The position numbers and the translations under genes are program-made. From the NCBI GenBank assembly GCA_016937315.1, contig JAFGWD010000238.1, forward strand, positions 1 through 6,688: 6,688 nucleotides of DNA, written 5' to 3'. This DNA comes from Rhodospirillaceae bacterium (GTDB lineage: Bacteria; Pseudomonadota; Alphaproteobacteria; Rhodospirillales; Rhodospirillaceae). How positions within the stretch are numbered: position 1 is the stretch's first letter; each line of letters begins with the position of its first letter. The notes beneath the pieces were generated by a model. It searched no databases and was not told where the DNA came from. It saw nothing but the letters and a program-made list of their open reading frames with translations. This document shows, in pieces, positions 1 through 5,111 of the stretch.

Positions 1-162
1 ACGCCGAAGCCGACCGAGGTCGTGATCTCCGGCATCGACAAGCAGCGTGTCGGCCAGGTCGCCGCGGAGATCCGCGGTTTCCGTCCGCCGGAGCCCTATA
101 AGGGCAAGGGCGTGAAGTACGCGGATGAAGTCATCCTGCGCAAGGAAGGCAAGAAGAAGTAA
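1..162 (+). CDS. rplF: 50S ribosomal protein L6, C-terminal part (5' end outside window)
   Basis: The first 162 bases read in frame 1 as the last 53 residues of a protein ending in TAA at 160-162. The residues include DKQRVGQVAAEIRGFRPPEP, then YKGKG, KY and a lysine-rich end (EGKKK). This is the conserved C-terminal segment of L6, which packs against 23S rRNA near the sarcin-ricin and factor-binding region of the 50S subunit. The gene is cut by the window edge, so its start and N-terminal domain cannot be described. rplR follows after a 10-base gap, as expected in the spc cluster (L6-L18-S5-L30-L15). I see nothing unusual in it. Confidence 0.96.
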   Translation, partial: TPKPTEVVISGIDKQRVGQVAAEIRGFRPPEPYKGKGVKYADEVILRKEGKKK

Positions 163-172
163 GGGCTAGATC

Positions 173-535
173 ATGAAGACGGCAAAAGAACTTTTAGAAC
201 GCCGCAAGGCCCGGACTCGCTGGTCCCTGCGTAAGAAGGCTTCCGGGCGTCCGCGTCTGTCGGTGCACCGCACCAACGAACACATGTACGCCCAGGTCAT
301 CGATGACGTGAAGGGTGTGACCCTTGCGTCGGCTTCGACGCTGGACAAAGACGTGCGTGCGGCGCTGACGAAAACCTCCGATAAGGCTGCGGCTGAGGCG
401 GTAGGTAAGCTTTTGGCGGAACGTGCGAAGGCTGCAGGTGTGGTCGACGTGGTGTTTGACCGTGGTGGTTTCATGTTCCATGGCCGGGTGAAAGCCCTGG
501 CCGACGCGGCCCGCGACGGCGGACTTCAGTTCTGA
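173..535 (+). CDS. rplR: 50S ribosomal protein L18
   Basis: This 120-residue protein fits L18, which with L5 anchors 5S rRNA in the central protuberance of the 50S subunit. The basic N-terminus (residues about 5-30, with RRKARTRWSLRKK and GRPRLSVHRTNEHMYAQVID) is the typical L18 opening. The C-terminus contains VVFDRGGFMFHGRVKALADA followed by ARDGGLQF, the strongly conserved L18 ending. Its length is close to the E. coli protein (117 aa). The ATG start at 173 is preceded by AAGG at 161-164 with an 8-base spacer, and it overlaps nothing upstream. It lies 10 bases after rplF and 14 bases before rpsE, so it is surely cotranscribed with both. Confidence 0.97.
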   Translation: MKTAKELLERRKARTRWSLRKKASGRPRLSVHRTNEHMYAQVIDDVKGVTLASASTLDKDVRAALTKTSDKAAAEAVGKLLAERAKAAGVVDVVFDRGGFMFHGRVKALADAARDGGLQF

Positions 536-549
536 GGGGATGAAGAAGT

Positions 550-1128
550 ATGGCTCGTAATCCAAATTCCGAACGTCGTCCGCAGAAGGGAGGCGCGCCC
601 GACCGTGAGCGCGATCGCGAGGACGATTTCGTTGATAAGCTGGTTCACATCAATCGTGTGGCCAAAGTGGTCAAGGGCGGACGTCGTTTCTCGTTTGCGG
701 CCCTGGTGGTGGTTGGCGATCAGAAAGGTCGTGTCGGGTATGGTACCGGCAAGGCTCGTGAGGTCCCGGAAGCCATTCGTAAGGCCACTGAACAGGCTAA
801 GCGCACGATGATTCGTGTGCCGTTGCGTGAAGGTCGGACTCTGCATCACGATATCCAGGGGCATTTCGGTGCTGGTCGCGTTATTCTGCGTTCGGCTGAG
901 CCGGGCACCGGGATTATCGCTGGCGGCCCGATGCGTGCGATTTTTGAAACCATGGGTGTGCAGGATGTGGTGGCGAAATCCACCGGATCTGCCAACGCGC
1001 ACAACATGATCAAAGCGACCTTTGATGCTTTGGGCCTGTTGAACTCGCCCCGCATGATTGCGACGAAGCGCGGCAAAAAGGTTGGTGATATCGTTGGGCG
1101 TCGTGACGGTGTCGCGGTGAAGGAGTAA
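550..1128 (+). CDS. rpsE: 30S ribosomal protein S5
   Basis: The 192-residue product is S5, a 30S protein involved in decoding accuracy and mRNA unwinding at the entry channel. The N-terminal double-stranded-RNA-binding-like domain covers roughly residues 27-92, with VVKGGRRFSFAALVVVGD followed by GRVGYGTGKA and EVPEAIRKA. The loop around residues 38-46 corresponds to the region where spectinomycin-resistance changes occur in E. coli; it has the normal VKGGR pattern. The C-terminal domain contains GTGIIAGGPMRAIFE and GSANAHNMIKATFDAL. Compared with E. coli (167 aa) it has a charged N-terminal extension of about 20 residues rich in R, D and E, which by my recollection is common in Alphaproteobacteria. 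The start at ATG 550 follows GAGGGGA at 534-540. The last codons carry the ribosome-binding site of rpmD. Confidence 0.97.
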   Translation: MARNPNSERRPQKGGAPDRERDREDDFVDKLVHINRVAKVVKGGRRFSFAALVVVGDQKGRVGYGTGKAREVPEAIRKATEQAKRTMIRVPLREGRTLHHDIQGHFGAGRVILRSAEPGTGIIAGGPMRAIFETMGVQDVVAKSTGSANAHNMIKATFDALGLLNSPRMIATKRGKKVGDIVGRRDGVAVKE

Positions 1129-1133
1129 GACGG

Positions 1134-1322
1134 ATGGCCGAGAAGACGATCAAGGTCACGCAGATTGGCAGCCCGATCGGACGTAAGTCCGATCAGCGGG
1201 CGACGCTGGTTGGTTTGGGGCTAAACAAGATGCATCGCACCCGTGAGCTGGAGGATACTCCGGCGGTGCGCGGCATGATCAACAAAGTCCATCACCTGGT
1301 TAAGGTGGAGCAGGACGCTTAA
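1134..1322 (+). CDS. rpmD: 50S ribosomal protein L30
   Basis: This 62-residue protein is L30, a small peripheral 50S protein contacting 23S rRNA. The sequence runs IKVTQIGSPIGRKSDQRATL, then VGLGLNKMHRTRELEDTPAV and RGMINKVHHLVKVE, which is the whole single L30 fold (beta-alpha-beta-alpha-beta). The family is normally 58-62 residues. The ATG at 1134 is preceded by AAGGAG at 1120-1125. That motif overlaps the last codons of rpsE, and the gap after the rpsE stop is only 5 bases, so translational coupling to S5 is plausible. L30 is absent from some bacterial lineages; its presence here is ordinary for Proteobacteria. Confidence 0.97.
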   Translation: MAEKTIKVTQIGSPIGRKSDQRATLVGLGLNKMHRTRELEDTPAVRGMINKVHHLVKVEQDA

Positions 1323-1353
1323 GCGACGCATCCGATTAGAAGGTCATAGAGCG

Positions 1354-1842
1354 ATGAAACTCAACCAGATTGCCGACAACGCGGGCGCCCGGAAGGTCCG
1401 CACCCGGGTTGGTCGCGGCATCGGCTGCACCAAGGGCAAGACCTGCGGGCGCGGCGTCAAGGGCCAGAAGTCTCGCACCGGCGTTGCGATCAATGGGTTC
1501 GAAGGCGGGCAGATGCCGATTTATCGGCGCTTGCCGAAGCGGGGGTTCAAGAATCCGAACCGCGTCGAATACGCCGAATTGACGATCCGTCGTTTGCAGC
1601 AGGCGATTACGGGCGGCAAGCTTGACCTCGCACAAGTGGTCAATGCCGAATCCTTGAAGGCTGCGGGTGTGGTCCACCATGCTTTTGCTGGCTTGCGCTT
1701 AATTGGCGTTGGCGAGCTTTCTGCTAAGGTGACGATTGAAGTCGTGGGGGCAACTCCGGGCGCAATCGCTTCAGTGGAAAAGGCGGGTGGCGCGGTCACC
1801 GTGACGGTTCCGGTGGTGGAAGCCCCGGCTGCCAAGGCCTAA
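1354..1842 (+). CDS. rplO: 50S ribosomal protein L15
   Basis: The 162-residue product is L15, a 50S assembly protein whose long glycine- and arginine-rich N-terminal tail threads into 23S rRNA. The tail (residues about 10-50) reads RVGRGIGCTKGK, TCGRGVKGQKSRTGVAINGF and EGGQMPIYRRLPKRGFKNPN, the L15 signature. The C-terminal globular domain (about residues 70-155) ends with alternating V/A stretches. It is slightly longer than the E. coli protein (144 aa). Two cysteines, at about residues 24 and 31, sit in the basic tail where many family members have Ser, Gly or Ala. The ATG at 1354 has AGAAGG at 1338-1343 with a 10-base spacer. The gene starts 31 bases after rpmD and is followed by a structured 172-base gap before secY. 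Confidence 0.97.
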   Translation: MKLNQIADNAGARKVRTRVGRGIGCTKGKTCGRGVKGQKSRTGVAINGFEGGQMPIYRRLPKRGFKNPNRVEYAELTIRRLQQAITGGKLDLAQVVNAESLKAAGVVHHAFAGLRLIGVGELSAKVTIEVVGATPGAIASVEKAGGAVTVTVPVVEAPAAKA

Positions 1843-1850
1843 GTGAAAAC

Positions 1851-1890
1851 GGCAGGTTCCGGCGCGGCATCGTCTGATCTGGAATCTGCC
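1851..1890 (+). promoter_or_regulatory. Stem-loop in the rplO-secY gap (possible attenuator or processing site)
   Basis: GGCAGGTTCC at 1851-1860 can pair with GGAATCTGCC at 1881-1890 as a continuous 10-bp RNA stem with one G-U pair and a 20-base loop. It begins 8 bases after the rplO stop codon. The following bases (TCTTCATTCTT, 1891-1901) are pyrimidine-rich but not a clean T-run, so a strong intrinsic terminator is not clear. A leaky terminator, an RNase cleavage site or a 3'-end stabiliser for the upstream transcript are alternatives. The pairing is seen directly; the function is inferred. Confidence 0.45.
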
Positions 1891-1954
1891 TCTTCATTCT
1901 TGCGGGTTTTCCGCACCGTTCGTTGATTCCTTTTGTCCCGACATGGCTTTTTTT

Positions 1955-1969
1955 GAGACATTATGTCTC
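1955..1969. promoter_or_regulatory. Perfect dyad GAGACA-TTA-TGTCTC upstream of secY
   Basis: A 6-bp perfect inverted repeat with a 3-base centre lies 45 bases before the secY start, directly after a run of seven T at 1948-1954. As DNA it resembles a small operator; as RNA it would be a short hairpin in the secY leader. On neither strand is it followed by a T-run, so it is not an intrinsic terminator. I could not find a convincing -35/-10 pair around it. CATTAT at 1959-1964 is a 4/6 match to a -10 box, with only a distant TTGTCC at 1933-1938 (20-base spacer). Confidence 0.3.
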
Positions 1970-2014
1970 GTGTCATGGTCGGTTTGACGACTTTCGCAAC
2001 CGAGGTCTTCGCAC

Positions 2015-3373
2015 ATGGCGTCAGCTGCCGAACAACTTGCCTCGAACATGAGCTGGAATGTTCTGTCGAAAGCGACGGAACTGAAGAGCCGGATTTGGTT
2101 CACTCTGTTCGTTTTGGTGATTTATCGTCTGGGAACGTGGGTTCCGGTGCCGGGCATCGACGCCACGGTTTTGGCGCAGGTCTTCCAGCAAAACAGCGGC
2201 GGGATTCTCGGGAACTTCGATATGTTCGCGGGCGGCGCATTAAAGCGCATGTCGATTCTCGCTCTTGGCATTATGCCCTACATTTCCGCCTCTATCATCA
2301 TGCAGTTGATGGGGGTTGCTTCGGAAACTGTGGCCGCGATGAAGAAAGAGGGTGAGGCTGGGCGTAAAAAGATCAACCAGTGGACCCGTTATTTGACGGT
2401 GATTTTGGCTGCGGCGCAGGGGTATGGGATTGCGACCGGCTTGGAAAATATGGTGACGTCCGGTGGTGTGTCTCCGGTTATGGAACCGGGTATGTTCTTC
2501 CGTTCGGTGACCGTGGTGACGCTGATCGGCGGAACCATGTTCCTGATGTGGCTGGGTGAGCAAGTGACCCACCGTGGGATCGGTAACGGCATTTCGTTGA
2601 TCATTTTTGCAGGTATCGTTGCGGGCATTCCAGCGGCGTTGGCTCAAACCTTGGAATTGGGGAAGACCGGGGCTCTGCCTGCTTTCGTGATCATTGGTTT
2701 CCTGGTGATGGCGTTGGCGGTGATTGCGGGGATTGTGTACGTTGAACGTGCCCAGCGCCGAGTCTTGATCCAGTATCCAAAACGCCAAGTTTCGGCGACC
2801 CGAATGACCGGTGGCGACACCCAGCATATGCCGTTGAAGCTGAATACCTCTGGTGTGATTCCTCCAATCTTTGCTTCGGCTTTGATGGGCTTGCCGGTGA
2901 CCTATGCACAGATGGCTGGTGCCAATACGCCGGAATGGTTGCGCCCGGTACTGGCGATGTTTTCTCGCGGAAATCCGGTCTATATGATTGCGTTCTCGTC
3001 GTTGGTGGTGTTTTTCGCATTTTTCTATACCACCGTGGTCTTCAACCCGGATGAAACCGCCGATAATCTGAAAAAGGGTGGTGGGTTCGTGCCCGGCATT
3101 CGCCCCGGTAAGAACACCGCTGATTATTTGCGCTTTCTTTTGAATCGTTTGACTGCGGTTGGTGCGGTGTATCTGGTCGTGGTGACTCTGTTGCCGGAGC
3201 TTTTGATGTTCAAATGGGGCTTGCCGTTCTATTTCGGTGGCACCAGCCTTCTGATCGTGGTTTCGGTGACCATGGATACGGTCACCCAGGTGCAGTCGCA
3301 CTTGTTGGCACATCAGTACGAAGGTCTGATCAAGAAAAGTCGTCTGAACAATCGGAGCGGACGCCGCCGCTGA
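2015..3373 (+). CDS. secY: Protein translocase subunit SecY
   Basis: The 452-residue protein is SecY, the channel subunit of the SecYEG translocon in the inner membrane, which exports unfolded preproteins with SecA and inserts membrane proteins with SRP/FtsY. About ten hydrophobic segments are visible, the first at about residues 26-42. The plug and first signature region (about 72-97) contains FAGGALKRMSILALGIMPYI. The second signature (about 180-200) has WLGEQVTHRGIGNGISLIIF. The cytosolic loops carry YPKRQ and LKLNTSGVIPPIFASAL. Further on are FNPDETADNLKKGGGFVPGI and a positively charged tail ending RSGRRR. Length is close to the usual 435-455. The ATG at 2015 is preceded by GAGG at 2002-2005, and the N-terminus MASAAEQLASN is typical of Alphaproteobacteria. 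adk follows after 53 bases, so the two are probably cotranscribed. Confidence 0.98.
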   Translation: MASAAEQLASNMSWNVLSKATELKSRIWFTLFVLVIYRLGTWVPVPGIDATVLAQVFQQNSGGILGNFDMFAGGALKRMSILALGIMPYISASIIMQLMGVASETVAAMKKEGEAGRKKINQWTRYLTVILAAAQGYGIATGLENMVTSGGVSPVMEPGMFFRSVTVVTLIGGTMFLMWLGEQVTHRGIGNGISLIIFAGIVAGIPAALAQTLELGKTGALPAFVIIGFLVMALAVIAGIVYVERAQRRVLIQYPKRQVSATRMTGGDTQHMPLKLNTSGVIPPIFASALMGLPVTYAQMAGANTPEWLRPVLAMFSRGNPVYMIAFSSLVVFFAFFYTTVVFNPDETADNLKKGGGFVPGIRPGKNTADYLRFLLNRLTAVGAVYLVVVTLLPELLMFKWGLPFYFGGTSLLIVVSVTMDTVTQVQSHLLAHQYEGLIKKSRLNNRSGRRR

Positions 3374-3426
3374 TGCGTGCGTGCGGGGACAACAGGGTAT
3401 TATCCGAGTAAAGGGCCGAGAGAACA

Positions 3427-4089
3427 ATGAAGATGGAAGGCAAGCGGATTATCTTGATGGGGCCGCCCGGTGGGGGGAAGGGGACTCAGGCGCGGCAGCT
3501 TCAGGACACCTTCGGGATCGTGCAGCTTTCGACGGGAGATATGCTCCGTGCGGCCGTCAAGGCGGGAACCGAGATCGGCAAAACCGCCCAGAAAATCATG
3601 GAAGCCGGTGCTTTGGTGCCTGATGATGTGATGGTTGGTGTGATTGCTGCACGAATTGCCGAGCCGGATTGTGCGAAAGGCTTCATTTTGGATGGGTTTC
3701 CGCGTACCATCCCGCAGGCTGAGGCATTGGATACCATGCTGTCTGATCGTCGCATGACCCTGGACGCAGTGATTGAAGTCCAGGTCCCGGATGTGATGAT
3801 CGTTGAACGCATTACAGGGCGCTATTCCTGTGCTAAATGCGGTGCCGGATATCACGATGTTTTTCAGAAGCCGAAAGTTGACGGCGTCTGTGACGCGTGT
3901 GGATCGACAGAATTTATTCGCCGTAAGGACGACACCGCGGAAACCGTGGCGACGCGCTTGCAGGCGTATCATGAACAAACTGCTCCGCTGCTGCCTTACT
4001 ACGAACAGCGCGGGCTGTTGAAGACCATCGATGGAGCCGCTGCGATTGACGAAGTCACGCGGCAGTTGGTGGCGGCAGTCGCGGGCTGA
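3427..4089 (+). CDS. adk: Adenylate kinase (zinc-LID type)
   Basis: This 220-residue enzyme is adenylate kinase, which interconverts ATP + AMP and 2 ADP in the cytosol. The P-loop GPPGGGKGT is at residues 12-20. The AMP-binding segment LSTGDMLR is at 34-41, and FILDGFPRT at 86-94 holds the conserved Asp and Arg. The LID (about 129-166) contains RITGRYSCAKCGAGYHD and four cysteines at 135, 138, 155 and 158 (CX2C-X16-CX2C), the structural zinc pattern that the E. coli enzyme lacks. It is the long-LID form. The start is slightly uncertain. ATG 3427 has GAGAG at 3418-3422 with a short 4-base spacer and AAGG at 3411-3414. In-frame ATG 3433 would be 10 bases from GAGAG and give 218 residues. Location between secY and rpsM is common in Alphaproteobacteria and many Gram-positives. 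A hairpin sits over its stop codon. Confidence 0.97.
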   Translation: MKMEGKRIILMGPPGGGKGTQARQLQDTFGIVQLSTGDMLRAAVKAGTEIGKTAQKIMEAGALVPDDVMVGVIAARIAEPDCAKGFILDGFPRTIPQAEALDTMLSDRRMTLDAVIEVQVPDVMIVERITGRYSCAKCGAGYHDVFQKPKVDGVCDACGSTEFIRRKDDTAETVATRLQAYHEQTAPLLPYYEQRGLLKTIDGAAAIDEVTRQLVAAVAG

Positions 4090-4099
4090 CGCCCGTTTT
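4081..4099 (+). terminator. Weak intrinsic-terminator-like hairpin at the adk stop codon
   Basis: CGGGC at 4082-4086 pairs with GCCCG at 4091-4095, extendable by a G-U pair (4081/4096). The 4-base loop TGAC holds the adk stop codon, and TTTT follows at 4096-4099. The stem is short but entirely GC, and it lies just upstream of a strong promoter, so partial or full termination of the spc transcript here is reasonable. The short T-run (broken by GG at 4100-4101) means read-through into rpsM is likely. Confidence 0.45.
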
Positions 4100-4132
4100 G
4101 GAATTAATATGAGGTGCCCGCAAGGGAAGACG

Positions 4133-4160
4133 TTGACTCGGGAAAAGTTCTTCGTATAAT
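4133..4160 (+). promoter_or_regulatory. Sigma-70-type promoter of the rpsM-rpsK-rpoA-rplQ (alpha) operon
   Basis: TTGACT (-35, 4133-4138; 5/6 match) and TATAAT (-10, 4155-4160; 6/6 match) are separated by 16 bases. This is the best promoter in the window and lies in the intergenic gap before rpsM. Transcription should begin near 4166-4169, giving a leader of roughly 58 bases. The bases just after the -10 (CCCGCGAC) form a GC-rich discriminator, which in well-studied bacteria goes with ppGpp/growth-rate control of ribosomal promoters. The match is seen; the control is inferred. Confidence 0.85.
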
Positions 4161-4179
4161 CCCGCGACTTCGGATTTTT

Positions 4180-4194
4180 CCGCAGAAAATGCGG
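4180..4194 (+). promoter_or_regulatory. Small hairpin in the rpsM leader
   Basis: CCGCA at 4180-4184 and TGCGG at 4190-4194 form a perfect 5-bp stem with a GAAAA loop. It lies within the predicted 5' leader of the alpha transcript, 17 bases before the rpsM Shine-Dalgarno sequence. In E. coli the alpha-operon leader binds S4 as a pseudoknot. I cannot show an equivalent fold here, and rpsD is not in this operon, so any role in autoregulation is speculative. Confidence 0.35.
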
Positions 4195-4211
4195 CACCAA
4201 AGGCAAGTGCT

Positions 4212-4217
4212 AGGGAG
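4212..4217 (+). promoter_or_regulatory. Ribosome-binding site of rpsM, fixing the TTG start
   Basis: AGGGAG lies 8 bases before the TTG at 4226. The in-frame stop TAG at 4211-4213 and the lack of any ATG or GTG between it and 4226 leave TTG as the only sensible start for the conserved MARIAGVNIP N-terminus. Confidence 0.8.
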
Positions 4218-4225
4218 AAGCGGCA

Positions 4226-4594
4226 TTGGCGCGTATTGCAGGCGTTAATATCCCGACCAATAAGCGCGTTGTGATCGCCTTGACCTACATCTACGGCATC
4301 GGTCCGAAGATGGCCAAGGAGATCTGCGGTAAGGTCGGTATCACGGACGAACGGCGGGTAAACCAGCTTTCTGATGAGGAAGTGTTGCGTATCCGCGAAA
4401 CGATCGACGGAGACTATACCGTCGAAGGTGATCTTCGTCGTGAAGTGACGATGAATATCAAACGGCTCATGGACTTGAAGTGTTATCGTGGGCTGCGTCA
4501 TCGCCGTGGTCTGCCGGTTCGCGGACAGCGTACGCATACCAATGCACGCACCCGCAAGGGCCCGGCCAAACCGATCGCTGGCAAAAAGAAATAA
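4226..4594 (+). CDS. rpsM: 30S ribosomal protein S13
   Basis: The 122-residue product is S13, which sits in the head of the 30S subunit, contacts the P-site tRNA and forms the bridges to the 50S subunit. The N-terminus ARIAGVNIPTNKRVVIALTY followed by IYGIGPKMAKEICGKVGI is the helix-two-turn-helix part. The C-terminal signature CYRGLRHRRGLPVRGQRTHT followed by NARTRKGPAKPIAGKKK is the rRNA- and tRNA-contacting tail. Length matches the family (118-125). The start is TTG at 4226, forced by an in-frame TAG 15 bases upstream and supported by AGGGAG at 4212-4217. A TTG start is unusual for such a highly expressed gene and may limit its translation. It is the first gene after the alpha-operon promoter. 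rpsK follows with a 14-base gap. Confidence 0.97.
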   Translation: MARIAGVNIPTNKRVVIALTYIYGIGPKMAKEICGKVGITDERRVNQLSDEEVLRIRETIDGDYTVEGDLRREVTMNIKRLMDLKCYRGLRHRRGLPVRGQRTHTNARTRKGPAKPIAGKKK

Positions 4595-4608
4595 GGGGCT
4601 GATGGCAC

Positions 4609-5001
4609 ATGGCTAAGGCAGCTGCCGCGCGTCCGCGTCGTCGCGAACGCAAAAATATCGTTTCTGGTGTGGCGCATGTGAATGCGTCGTTCAACAACAC
4701 CATGGTGACCATCACGGATGCTCAGGGGAATGCGATTTCCTGGTCGTCGTCGGGCACCATGGGCTTCAAGGGTTCGCGCAAGTCGACGCCGTATGCGGCG
4801 CAGATGGCGGCCGAGGATGCTGGCAAAAAGGCCATGGATCACGGCATGAAGACCCTTGAGGTCGAGGTCAAAGGCCCGGGTTCGGGTCGCGCGTCGGCGT
4901 TGCGTGCATTGCAGGCGGTGGGTTTCACCATCACCGCGATCCGCGATGTGACACCGATTCCGCACAATGGTTGCCGTCCGCGTAAACGTCGGCGCGTGTA
5001 A
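4609..5001 (+). CDS. rpsK: 30S ribosomal protein S11
   Basis: The 130-residue protein is S11, which lies on the 30S platform near the 3' end of 16S rRNA and the mRNA exit site. Recognisable parts are the basic N-terminal tail (ARPRRRERKNIVSGVAHVNA), the core SFNNTMVTITDAQGNAISW and GTMGFKGSRKSTPYAAQMAA. The C-terminus has GPGSGRASALRALQAVGFTI and the diagnostic ending PHNGCRPRKRRRV. Length equals the usual 125-131. The ATG at 4609 is preceded by AAGGGG at 4593-4598, overlapping the rpsM stop. A nearer ATG at 4602 runs into a stop after four codons and cannot be the start. In E. coli rpsD comes next; here a structured gap and rpoA follow instead. Confidence 0.97.
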   Translation: MAKAAAARPRRRERKNIVSGVAHVNASFNNTMVTITDAQGNAISWSSSGTMGFKGSRKSTPYAAQMAAEDAGKKAMDHGMKTLEVEVKGPGSGRASALRALQAVGFTITAIRDVTPIPHNGCRPRKRRRV

Positions 5002-5019
5002 ATCGGTTTCCGCTTGGAT

Positions 5020-5059
5020 GAAGGCGACGGTTTCCCAAGGCTTGGGGGGCCGTCGCTTC
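5020..5059 (+). promoter_or_regulatory. Very stable 18-bp hairpin between rpsK and rpoA
   Basis: Bases 5020-5038 pair with 5042-5059 almost without interruption. GAAG/CTTC at the base is followed by one bulged G (5024), then CGACGG/CCGTCG, three G-U pairs (TTT/GGG) and CCCAA/TTGGG, closed by a three-base GGC loop. No T-run follows (next bases ACCCGTTCGG), so it is not an ordinary intrinsic terminator. It starts 18 bases after the rpsK stop and ends about 50 bases before the rpoA start. Possible roles are an mRNA stabiliser or an RNase III-type processing site that sets different rpsK and rpoA levels. The pairing is read from the sequence; the function is inferred. Confidence 0.6.
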
Positions 5060-5101
5060 ACCCGTTCGGCTCTGGGGATAATTTACCCCGTTACGTCTGA
5101 T

Positions 5102-5105
5102 GAGG
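5102..5105 (+). promoter_or_regulatory. Ribosome-binding site favouring the rpoA GTG start
   Basis: GAGG is 6 bases before GTG 5112. It lies downstream of (and overlaps) the in-frame ATG at 5100, which has no good Shine-Dalgarno sequence of its own, so GTG 5112 is favoured. Confidence 0.7.
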
Positions 5106-5111
5106 CACCCC

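Noticed and set aside
1943..1987. 14-codon mini-ORF in the secY leader (possible leader peptide)
   Set aside because: There is no Shine-Dalgarno sequence before its ATG and no run of regulatory codons. It contains the dyad by position only.
1963..2355. Plus-strand 130-codon frame overlapping the start of secY
   Set aside because: It is out of frame with secY, and its product has no recognisable domain. The secY frame is supported by family-wide conservation.
3398..3403. TATTAT before adk as a -10 box
   Set aside because: No acceptable -35 hexamer is found 16-18 bases upstream; the region there is GTGC-rich.
2240..3427. 395-codon open frame on the minus strand across secY
   Set aside because: It lies wholly antisense to a clear SecY gene. 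Its translation is rich in H, R, Q and N with no recognisable domain, as expected for a shadow frame of a GC-rich gene.
4109..4159. 16-codon mini-ORF between adk and rpsM
   Set aside because: It spans the -35 and -10 boxes of the rpsM promoter, so the alpha transcript would not contain it, and it has no ribosome-binding site.
3400..4206. 268-codon minus-strand open frame across adk and the alpha promoter
   Set aside because: It is a shadow of adk and runs through the operon boundary elements; no family resemblance.
5074..5089. GGGG/CCCC inverted repeat just before rpoA
   Set aside because: Only four base pairs with an 8-base AT loop; too short to claim as a separate regulatory element.
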